Origin: JAVBKU01 sp031553875
GTDB lineage: Bacteria; Bacteroidota; Bacteroidia; Bacteroidales; Rikenellaceae
Direction: 5' to 3'
Assembly (NCBI GenBank): GCA_031553875.1
Contig: JAVBKU010000026.1
Span: forward strand, 1-64,000
DNA: 64,000 bases
Part shown: positions 53,543 to 60,781 of the stretch, in pieces
How positions within the stretch are numbered: the stretch's first letter is position 1
Layout of the letters: each line of letters opens with the position of its first letter
Made by a program: the position numbers and the translations under genes
Notes under the pieces: model-generated
Database searches by the model: none
What the model saw: the letters and a program-made list of their open reading frames with translations, nothing else
What the model was told of the DNA's origin: nothing

Positions 53543-54682
53543 ATGAAAGGACGCGAGAATAAACCCCACATAGGCATCTTCGGACGCTGCAACACGGGCA
53601 AGAGCACCCTGCTCAACTTTCTCTGCGGGGAGGGGGTGGCCATCGTGTCACCCGAGGCGGGGACCACGGCCGACCCCGTACGTCGGAGCTACGAGATACG
53701 CGGGTTCGCCCCGGTGATCTTTATCGACACCGCAGGCCTCGACGATACCCCGTCGGGGCTTGGAGGTATGCGCTCCCTCAAGTCTTTATCGGTACTCGGG
53801 GAGATAGACCTGGCCATCATCGTATTCCGCGAATGGGGCAAGGAGGAGGCGGAATTGGCCCGCAGGCTCGAAGAGGAGGATATACCATTTATAACGCTTT
53901 TCAACTCGTTCGACGGGGAGGCTTTAGAGGGGCCCCGTACAGCGGATATTTCCATCGACCTCGCCAACGCCGCCGGGACCGACCGCGACGCCATACTCGA
54001 CGCCATTAAACGCGCCCTGCCGGAGAACTCCTACACGCCCGTGTCGATGTTCGGCGCTCGTGTCGGCAAGGGCGACACGGTGCTCCTGATCTGCCCCATC
54101 GATTCGGAGGCTCCCACGGGGAGGCTTATACTGCCGCAGGTGCAGGCCATACGCGAACTTCTCGACAAGGGGGCCGTGGCCATAGTCCTGCAACCGGAGG
54201 AGGTTGGGGGATTCCTTGCTTCGCACCCCCTGCCCAAGTTGGCCGTCACCGACAGCCAGATGTTCGGGGCCATAGAGCCCCTGATTCCCGGGGGAGTGGA
54301 ACTGACCTCATTCAGCATCCTGCTGGCCGCGGCCAAAGGCGACTACGGCACATACCTGCGGGGGCTCGAAGCGGTCGACCGCCTGAAACAGGGCGACAAG
54401 ATACTGATAGTGGAAAACTGCTCGCATCAGAGCAGTTGCGACGATATAGGCCGCCACAAGATCCCCGCCTGGCTCGACGCCTACACCGGCTGTAAGCTCG
54501 ACTATACATTCGCCGGAGGCCGCGCGCCTATGCCCGAAAATCTGGGCGATTACGCGCTTATAGTGCAGTGCGGGGGGTGCATGGTCACGCGCCGCCAGCT
54601 GCTCAACCGCATCCGGCAGACCTCGCGCCACGGCGTGCCTATGACAAACTACGGAATGCTTATCCGTAAGATAAGGGGATAG
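53543..54682 (+). CDS. hydF: [FeFe]-hydrogenase maturation GTPase HydF
   Basis: 379 residues. It is the scaffold on which the [FeFe]-hydrogenase two-iron subcluster is built before transfer to HydA. The N-terminal GTPase domain has GRCNTGKST (14-22) and DTAGLDD. A dimerisation domain follows. The C-terminal iron-sulfur domain has ENCSHQSSCDDIGRHKIP and, about 50 residues later, QCGGCMVTRRQ. HydE, HydG and hydrogenase genes are not in the window. Confidence 0.95.
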   Translation: MKGRENKPHIGIFGRCNTGKSTLLNFLCGEGVAIVSPEAGTTADPVRRSYEIRGFAPVIFIDTAGLDDTPSGLGGMRSLKSLSVLGEIDLAIIVFREWGKEEAELARRLEEEDIPFITLFNSFDGEALEGPRTADISIDLANAAGTDRDAILDAIKRALPENSYTPVSMFGARVGKGDTVLLICPIDSEAPTGRLILPQVQAIRELLDKGAVAIVLQPEEVGGFLASHPLPKLAVTDSQMFGAIEPLIPGGVELTSFSILLAAAKGDYGTYLRGLEAVDRLKQGDKILIVENCSHQSSCDDIGRHKIPAWLDAYTGCKLDYTFAGGRAPMPENLGDYALIVQCGGCMVTRRQLLNRIRQTSRHGVPMTNYGMLIRKIRG

Positions 54683-54740
54683 ACCCTGCGCCATTAAGCA
54701 ACCGCATCGCGACCCACGATGCTCATCAAGGTAACATCCG

Positions 54741-55020
54741 GGGAGCAAAATAATCGCCGCTTCGGGCTTCTGCCGGAAACAGGTCTCGTGAGGGAGATCA
54801 CCCTCAGTTATCGTGTAACTAGGGAAGCTCCCGGAAGAGACCCCGGCAGAAGACGCGGCTAGACCTTTTGCCTACTTTTATGGCAATGACAACATTTCGA
54901 GCAGTGAGGGCAGAGACCGCTTGCGGACTATGCCGAGTCGCGAGAAATGAAAGCGAAGCTAAAAGTAGGTCCCGCCGAAGGCGAAAGAAACTACCGTAAA
55001 GTAGCATATCAATTCCTTAA
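54741..55020 (-). repeat. Family B repeat, copy B7, long and partly degraded
   Basis: The core is complete on the minus strand up to CCTACTTTTAT. The leading hairpin is interrupted by an about 75-bp module (GAGCAGTGAGGGCAG ... GCGAGAAATGAAAGCG) like that in B3, then AAAAGTAGG. It fills most of the 419-bp hydF-murA gap. TATCTTTA (55036-55043) is a weak murA -7. Confidence 0.8.
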
Positions 55021-55101
55021 TCTAAAGATTTTTATTATCTTTATCTTCTGAAAACGGGCCCAGCCCGACACGGAAGTCAAAGAACGAAAACCATATACGA
55101 T

Positions 55102-56409
55102 ATGTCAAAATTCGAGGTAAGGGGCGGTTGCTGCCTCAAGGGTGAGATTACCCCGCAAGGGGCCAAGAACGAAGCCCTCCAGATACTTTGCGCCACGTTG
55201 CTAACCCCCGACAGGGTGGTGATACGTAACATCCCGCAGATAATCGACGTCATCCAGCTCATCGAACTGCTCGCCGCTATGGGCGTGAAAGTCGAAAGGA
55301 TCGACCACACCACCTACGCCTTCGAGGCCAAGGATATCAACCTCGAATACCTCAAAAGCAAGGATTATTGCACCCGTGCCGCCCGCCTGAGGGGCTCGGT
55401 GATGATGATAGGGCCGCTGTTGGCGCGCTTCGGCGTGGGTTACATCCCCAAGCCCGGGGGCGACAAGATCGGCCGCCGCAGGCTCGACACCCACTTCATC
55501 GGATTCCAGAAGCTGGGGGCTAAGTTCGACTTCGACGCCGGCGCTAACTTCTTCTCTATCAAGGGTAAAAACCTCAAGGGTTGCTACATGCTCCTCGACG
55601 AAGCCTCCGTCACCGGCACGGCCAACATCATCATGGCCGCCGTGATGGCCAAAGGCTTCACCACCATCTACAACGCCGCCTGCGAGCCCTACATACAGCA
55701 GCTCTGCAACATGCTCAACCGTATGGGCGCGCGTATCTCGGGCATAGCCTCAAACCTGCTTACCATAGAGGGCGTCGACTCTCTCGGCGGCACGGAACAC
55801 ACCCTCCTGCCCGACATGATCGAGGTGGGGAGCTTCATCGGCATGGCTGCCATGACCCAATCCGAGATAACCATCAAGAACGTGTCGTTCGAGAACCTGG
55901 GCATCATACCCGCGCAGTTCGCCCGCATGGGCATCAACTTTATCCAGCGCGACGACGATATAATAATCCCCAAGCACGACCATTACCAGATCGAGAGCTT
56001 CATCGACGGATCGATCATGACCATAGCCGACGCTCCCTGGCCGGGCCTCACGCCCGACCTGCTGTCTGTGTTCCTCGTTGTGGCCACGCAGGCCCGGGGC
56101 TCGGTACTGATCCACCAGAAGATGTTCGAAAGCCGCCTGTTCTTCGTCGATAAGCTCATCGACATGGGCGCGCAGATAATTCTCTGCGACCCCCACCGCG
56201 CCACTGTCATAGGACACGACCGGGCCGTGCGCCTGCGCCCCACAGTGATGTCGTCGCCTGATATACGTGCGGGTGTTGCTCTGCTTATCGCCGCCATGTC
56301 GGCCGACGGACGCAGCATAATCCAGAATATCGAGCAGATCGACCGCGGATACGAAAATATCGACGGCCGCCTCAACGCCCTGGGAGCGGATATAAGAAGG
56401 GTGGAATAA
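55102..56409 (+). CDS. murA: UDP-N-acetylglucosamine 1-carboxyvinyltransferase MurA, Asp-type active site
   Basis: 435 residues. It catalyses the first committed step of peptidoglycan synthesis, transfer of enolpyruvate to UDP-GlcNAc. It is an EPSP-synthase-like inverted barrel. It has GAKNEALQILCATLL (about 20-34) with the conserved Lys-Asn pair, and RLRGSVMMIGPLLARFG. In the active-site loop PKPGGDKIGRRRLDTH the position of E. coli Cys115 (GGCTIGARPVDLH) is Asp121. That residue is the fosfomycin target, so natural fosfomycin insensitivity is expected. Confidence 0.97.
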   Translation: MSKFEVRGGCCLKGEITPQGAKNEALQILCATLLTPDRVVIRNIPQIIDVIQLIELLAAMGVKVERIDHTTYAFEAKDINLEYLKSKDYCTRAARLRGSVMMIGPLLARFGVGYIPKPGGDKIGRRRLDTHFIGFQKLGAKFDFDAGANFFSIKGKNLKGCYMLLDEASVTGTANIIMAAVMAKGFTTIYNAACEPYIQQLCNMLNRMGARISGIASNLLTIEGVDSLGGTEHTLLPDMIEVGSFIGMAAMTQSEITIKNVSFENLGIIPAQFARMGINFIQRDDDIIIPKHDHYQIESFIDGSIMTIADAPWPGLTPDLLSVFLVVATQARGSVLIHQKMFESRLFFVDKLIDMGAQIILCDPHRATVIGHDRAVRLRPTVMSSPDIRAGVALLIAAMSADGRSIIQNIEQIDRGYENIDGRLNALGADIRRVE

Positions 56410-56427
56410 TTAACTGGAGTAATAAGA

Positions 56428-56463
56428 GAGAGGGGAGTACTTTGCGTACCCCCCTTTCTTTTA
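56428..56463 (+). terminator. Terminator after murA
   Basis: GGGGAGTAC-TTTGC-GTACCCCCC with one A-C mismatch, followed by TTTCTTTTAATTTT. Confidence 0.75.
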
Positions 56464-56697
56464 ATTTTCGCACCTTTTGCACGCCCAAAAGGTACTGACC
56501 AAAATGCGCCCCGCCGATGAAGATTTCATAACGAGCAACTTCGTACATCCTAAAACGCCGAACTCCTCCTTTTTAACGGGATCTTAGTCCACGCTAACAG
56601 TCGTTAAACACAGCGTCGTTTTTTTACGGATTCCCTCGTCGCTCCTCCGGGCGTAAATCTTCAGATGCGGGGATCGCAGGCGCTTACGCGCCTTAAT
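56464..56697 (+). repeat. Family A structured repeat, copy A7, divergent
   Basis: Leading hairpin CACCTTTTGC...CCAAAAGGT. The core is conserved. The outer arms have changed together: GAAGATTTCAT with GTAAATCTTC, and AACGAGCAAC with GTCGCTCCTC. It ends in a GGCGCTTACGCGCC hairpin. It is the most diverged copy, yet the fold is kept. Confidence 0.8.
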
Positions 56698-56727
56698 AAT
56701 TTACCATAGAAAATACTCAAATAAAAA

Positions 56728-56753
56728 GGCCGCGCTCTTTGCAGAGCGCGGCC
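56728..56753 (-). terminator. Terminator after eno
   Basis: 11-bp stem GGCCGCGCTCT/AGAGCGCGGCC, loop of 4. On the minus strand it is followed by TTTTTATTTG. Confidence 0.9.
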
Positions 56754-56778
56754 CGAAAATATATAGTCTGCGGGAAGA

Positions 56779-58083
56779 TTACTTCCTGTAGATCTTGGTG
56801 TAGCCGTAGATAGCTTCGTCGCCGAGTTCTTCCTCGATACGAAGAAGCTGGTTGTACTTGGCCATACGGTCAGAGCGGCTGAGTGAGCCGGTCTTGATCT
56901 GGCCCGAGTTGGTAGCCACGGCGATGTCGGCGATCGTAGAATCTTCTGTTTCGCCCGAGCGGTGTGAAGTCACGCTGGTGTAACCCGCGCGGTGAGCCAT
57001 TTCGATGGCGTCGAGAGTTTCGGTCAGCGAGCCGATCTGGTTAACCTTGATGAGGATCGAGTTGCCGCAACCCATTTCGATACCCTTGCGCAGGAACTCC
57101 ACGTTGGTCACGAACAGGTCGTCACCCACCAGCTGGCACTTGTCACCGATCTTGGCGGTGAGCAGCTGCCAGCCGTCCCAGTCGTTTTCGCCCATACCGT
57201 CCTCGATAGAGTCGATGGGGTACTTGGCAACGAGCTGTTCGAGGTAAGCTACCTGCTCGGCAGAGTTACGCTTGGCACCGCTGGCGCCTTCGAATTTGCT
57301 GTAATCGTATACGCCGTTCTTGAAGAATTCAGAAGAGGCGCAGTCGAGACCTATCGACACGTCGCCGCCTTCGCTCTTGCGGCCGGGCTTGTAGCCTGCC
57401 TTCTTGATGGCTTCGATGATAGATTCGAGGGCGTCTTCTGTACCCTTGAGGGCGGGGGCGAAACCACCTTCGTCACCTACAGCCGTGCTGAGGCCACGGT
57501 CGTGGAGCACCTTCTTCAGGGCGTGGAACACTTCGGCACCCATGCGCAGACCTTCCCTGAACGACTTGGCGCCCACGGGACGGATCATGAACTCCTGGAA
57601 CGCGATAGTAGCGTCGGAGTGCGAACCGCCGTTGATGATGTTCATCATGGGAACGGGGAGGGTCTTGGCGTTGGTGCCGCCGATATAGCGGTACAGGGGC
57701 ATATCGAGCAGGGTGGCAGCAGTCCTGGCAACGGCCAGAGACACGCCGAGGATGGCGTTTGCGCCGAGCTTGCTCTTGGTGGGAGTGCCGTCGAGGGCGA
57801 TCATGGTCTTATCGATACCTACCTGGTCGGTAACCATCATACCTACGATCTCCTTGGCTATTACGTCATTGACATTGTCAACGGCCTTCAGCACGCCCTT
57901 ACCCAGGTAGCGGCTCTTGTCGCCGTCGCGAAGCTCGAGGGCTTCGTTTTCGCCTGTAGAGGCTCCCGAGGGAACCGCCGCGCGGCCGAATGCGCCGCTG
58001 GCTGTCAATACTTCAACTTCAATTGTGGGGTTACCCCTCGAGTCGAGGATCTCCCTCGCGTGAACACTTACGATCTGTCCCAT
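56779..58083 (-). CDS. eno: Enolase
   Basis: 434 residues. It catalyses the glycolytic conversion of 2-phosphoglycerate to phosphoenolpyruvate. It has SGASTGENEALELRDGD near the N-terminus, MMNIINGGSHSD (about 148-159), the catalytic Glu in VGDEGGFAP, the metal ligand in IEDGMGENDWDGW, ILIKVNQIGSLTET (catalytic Lys) and SHRSGETEDS. It is monocistronic, with promoter and terminator; the gene is read toward murA. Confidence 0.98.
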   Translation of the reverse strand: MGQIVSVHAREILDSRGNPTIEVEVLTASGAFGRAAVPSGASTGENEALELRDGDKSRYLGKGVLKAVDNVNDVIAKEIVGMMVTDQVGIDKTMIALDGTPTKSKLGANAILGVSLAVARTAATLLDMPLYRYIGGTNAKTLPVPMMNIINGGSHSDATIAFQEFMIRPVGAKSFREGLRMGAEVFHALKKVLHDRGLSTAVGDEGGFAPALKGTEDALESIIEAIKKAGYKPGRKSEGGDVSIGLDCASSEFFKNGVYDYSKFEGASGAKRNSAEQVAYLEQLVAKYPIDSIEDGMGENDWDGWQLLTAKIGDKCQLVGDDLFVTNVEFLRKGIEMGCGNSILIKVNQIGSLTETLDAIEMAHRAGYTSVTSHRSGETEDSTIADIAVATNSGQIKTGSLSRSDRMAKYNQLLRIEEELGDEAIYGYTKIYRK

Positions 58084-58232
58084 AAAATTTATCCAAAATT
58101 AGTTTAACCTATCTTTATCTTTGCTTCCGCCCGCCGGGCGGAACATTATCAGTCTATATCTGCCGGCCTTCCCTCGTCTCCCAACACTCCGCTCTCAACC
58201 CCGCAGCCGCGAAATAACGGCCAAAATCGCCC

Positions 58233-58264
58233 CAAAGATACGCTTTTGAGAATTGTGAAACAAA
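58233..58264 (-). promoter_or_regulatory. Promoter of eno
   Basis: TTTG (58264-58261), 20-nt spacer, TATCTTTG (58240-58233) on the minus strand. It implies a 5' UTR of about 145 nt. Confidence 0.75.
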
Positions 58265-58301
58265 TTTAATAAAGCGATTTTTGGCCCCGGCCACTGGCAA
58301 A

Positions 58302-58333
58302 GATTCGGGGCCGCCTGTAGGCGGCCCCGAATC
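58302..58333 (-). terminator. Terminator after the GT32-like pair
   Basis: 14-bp stem GATTCGGGGCCGCC/GGCGGCCCCGAATC with TGTA loop. Only a short T-run (CTTTG) follows on the minus strand. Confidence 0.7.
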
Positions 58334-58366
58334 TCAGGCATATATCTTTACTCCTCGCAAGCTATA

Positions 58367-59164
58367 TTATTTCTTATCAGCCTTGCGTTTGCGCAGAATG
58401 ACGTGATACCAAAGCGTCTCGAGATATCTCTCGGTGGCTTCCCTCCACTCCGTATAGCGCGAATGCAATGGATACGGCGGTCGCCACGATCCCGTATAAA
58501 GGTGTATGGCGACGGTATTGTGGGTTACCGACCAGTCGCGGAAGATCTTTTTACCGGACTGGGTGGTAAAGTAGTCGTAGGGATAGAGATGGAGGCCGTT
58601 GTCGAGCGTCTGGTCGAGGTCCTTATCATACTTGAACCCATGGCGCTCGGATATCTCCGCAAGTATATCGGGGAGTATCCTGTAATCATACTTGCCACCC
58701 GGGAGAATAAAATCCCGCGAAGCGTAGTAATCCATAAATTCCTTTACAACGGGGCTGCCTTTCTCGGCGCCGAATATGGCCCCCTCGACCTTTATCCCCG
58801 CACGGAAATCAGACGGATCCCTGTCGGGGTCCAGGCATATGTCGGCGAAATATTCCGTACTGGTGAAGGCGTGGTCGGAGAGGAACGCGTCGAACCTCTT
58901 TATCGCCCTCACGTCGGTGTCGAGATATATGCCGCCGTGATGGTACAGGGCGTAAAACCTGACATAGTCGGCGGCGAAGGCCCACTTCCTAACGCTCACC
59001 GCCTGCTTTGTCCAGGGCAGGGAGTCGAAGTCGAAGCTATTCCCGTCCCACAGCCTGATCTCATAGTCGGGCATAAGTTCCTTCCACGAGGCGATGCAAT
59101 CGAGCGAACGCTGGGGTATGGGGTCGTTACTGAACCAGCAGTAATGTATTATTTTGGGGATCAT
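58367..59164 (-). CDS. GT32-like glycosyltransferase, copy 2
   Basis: 265 residues. It is a DXD glycosyltransferase of the OCH1/capsular-polysaccharide type. It starts IPKIIHYCWFSNDPIP and has the sugar-nucleotide signature FAADYVRFYALYHHGGIYLDTDV with the DXD at about residues 81-83. It ends with HLYTGSW and a basic tail. No membrane segment, so it is probably a cytosolic enzyme acting on a surface glycan or lipid-linked sugar. It is a close paralogue of the upstream gene (23-bp spacer). Donor and acceptor are unknown. Confidence 0.88.
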   Translation of the reverse strand: MIPKIIHYCWFSNDPIPQRSLDCIASWKELMPDYEIRLWDGNSFDFDSLPWTKQAVSVRKWAFAADYVRFYALYHHGGIYLDTDVRAIKRFDAFLSDHAFTSTEYFADICLDPDRDPSDFRAGIKVEGAIFGAEKGSPVVKEFMDYYASRDFILPGGKYDYRILPDILAEISERHGFKYDKDLDQTLDNGLHLYPYDYFTTQSGKKIFRDWSVTHNTVAIHLYTGSWRPPYPLHSRYTEWREATERYLETLWYHVILRKRKADKK

Positions 59165-59187
59165 AACGATAGGTGTTATTAATTTCG

Positions 59188-59988
59188 TTAGTCGTTTTTA
59201 TATTCTTTCCTCCTGCGCAGTATTACTAAATACCACAGGTCCTCAAAGTATTTCACCGTGGCCTTTCTCAACTCCGTGTAACGGGAATGTATCTTACCCG
59301 GCGGTATCCATGACCCCGTACACAGGTGTATGGCTACGGTGTTATGGGTCACGCTCCAGTCGTGTAAATCTTTTTTGCCTCCCTGCGTGGTGAAATAATC
59401 GTGGGGATAAACATGAAGTCCGTTGTCGAGCGTCTGGTCGAGGTCCTTATCGTATTTATACCCATGAGGCTCCGATATAGCCGTTATTATCTTAGGAAGC
59501 ACCTTGTAATCGTAAGTACCGTCGGGGCGGATAAAATCCCGCGAAGCGTAATAGTCCATAAACTCCTTAACCACGGGGCTTCCCTTCGCCGCGCCAAATA
59601 TGGCCGCCTCGATATTTATGCCCCTTCGAAAATCGGCCGGATCGTTCTTGGGGTCCAAATGCACTGAGTTTATATATTCCGTACTGGTGAAGGCATGGTC
59701 GGAGAGGAATGCGTCGAACCTCTTTATCGCCCTCACATCGGTATCGAGATATATGCCCCCATGATGGTACAGGGCATAGAACCTGATATAGTCGGCGGCG
59801 AAAGCCCACTTCTTGACGCTCACCGCCTGCCTTGTCCAGAGCAGGGAATCGAAATCGAAACCACCCTCGTTCCACTCCCTGATCTCATAATCGGGCATAA
59901 GCTCCCGCCACGAAGCAATGCAGTCGAGCGAGCGCTGGGGTATGGGATCGCCACTGAACCAGCAATAGTGGATTATCTTAGGTATCAC
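59188..59988 (-). CDS. GT32-like glycosyltransferase, copy 1
   Basis: 266 residues, most positions identical to the following gene. IPKIIHYCWFSGDPIP, FAADYIRFYALYHHGGIYLDTDV (DXD) and HLCTGSW are all kept, so both copies look active. Differences cluster around LDPKNDPADFRRGINIEAAIF and near the C-terminus, possibly tuning the acceptor. It is first of a two-gene unit. TAAATTTG (60033-60026, minus) is a weak promoter candidate. Confidence 0.88.
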   Translation of the reverse strand: MIPKIIHYCWFSGDPIPQRSLDCIASWRELMPDYEIREWNEGGFDFDSLLWTRQAVSVKKWAFAADYIRFYALYHHGGIYLDTDVRAIKRFDAFLSDHAFTSTEYINSVHLDPKNDPADFRRGINIEAAIFGAAKGSPVVKEFMDYYASRDFIRPDGTYDYKVLPKIITAISEPHGYKYDKDLDQTLDNGLHVYPHDYFTTQGGKKDLHDWSVTHNTVAIHLCTGSWIPPGKIHSRYTELRKATVKYFEDLWYLVILRRRKEYKND

Positions 59989-60073
59989 GCGTACGGTTAA
60001 AATGCGATAAGGTGAGTCACTAAATCAAATTTAACAAGAATATATTTACCCCGCAATCGCCGGGCCCAAAAAA

Positions 60074-60106
60074 TCGGGGGCGGAACTGTAAAAGTTCCGC
60101 CCCCGA
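60074..60106 (-). terminator. Terminator of the alpha ribosomal operon
   Basis: 14-bp stem TCGGGGGCGGAACT/AGTTCCGCCCCCGA, loop of 5. On the minus strand it is followed by TTTTTTGGG, about 20 nt after the rplQ stop. Confidence 0.92.
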
Positions 60107-60127
60107 ATCTTGCATATAAGGCATCTA

Positions 60128-60778
60128 TTAACTCTTCTTTGAAGCCATGCTCTTGGTAGCTACCTTCTTGGCACCCGAAGTCTTCGAGGCCATGTTCTTG
60201 GCTGCTACAGGCTTGGCGGCCGCAGGTTTCTTGGCTACTGCCTTGGGAGCGGCGGCCTTCTTTGCTGCGGGCTTGGCGGGAGCTTCTGCCGCTTCCGCTG
60301 CGCCTTCCTCAACTACTACTGCGTCTTCCACAGCGGCTTCGCTCTTCACGGCAGCCTTACCGCCACGGCGGGTCTTGGGCTTGGCAGTGGCCTTAACGGC
60401 AGCGTTCTGCGAGTATTCGCCATTGAAGTCAACCAGCTCGATGAAGCACATTTCGGCGGCATCACCCAGACGGAAACCTGTCTTCAAGATACGTGTGTAA
60501 CCTCCCTGACGCTCAGCGATCTTGGGAGCTACCTCGCGGAACAGTTCGGCGACAGCCTCCTTGCTCTTGAGGTAAGAGAACACCACGCGGCGCGAGTGTG
60601 TCGTGTCTTCCTTGCTCTTGGTGATCAGGGGCTCTACATACATGCGAAGCGCCTTTGCCTTGGCGAGGGTGGTGTTGATCCTCTTATGGAGGATCAGCGA
60701 AGAGGCCATGTTAGCCAACATCGCCTTGCGATGCGCGCTCTGGCGACCTAAATGATTGAATTTCTTATTGTGTCTCAT
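60128..60778 (-). CDS. rplQ: Ribosomal protein L17 with extended basic tail
   Basis: 216 residues. The L17 core (about 1-125: MRHNKKFNHLGRQSAHRKAMLANM through IELVDFNGEY) is normal. The remaining about 90 residues are low-complexity Ala/Lys/Pro with repeated MASK and AAKK units. Most L17 proteins are 120-160 residues, so this tail is long even for Bacteroidetes. It is last in the operon, 3 bp after rpoA. Confidence 0.97.
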   Translation of the reverse strand: MRHNKKFNHLGRQSAHRKAMLANMASSLILHKRINTTLAKAKALRMYVEPLITKSKEDTTHSRRVVFSYLKSKEAVAELFREVAPKIAERQGGYTRILKTGFRLGDAAEMCFIELVDFNGEYSQNAAVKATAKPKTRRGGKAAVKSEAAVEDAVVVEEGAAEAAEAPAKPAAKKAAAPKAVAKKPAAAKPVAAKNMASKTSGAKKVATKSMASKKS

Positions 60779-60781
60779 TAT

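Noticed and set aside
54819..55007. Small protein with a GKRSSRVFCRGLFRELP-like end, also readable in other copies
   Set aside because: The frame lies within family B repeats and recurs only because the repeat recurs; the DNA shows base-pair conservation rather than codon conservation.
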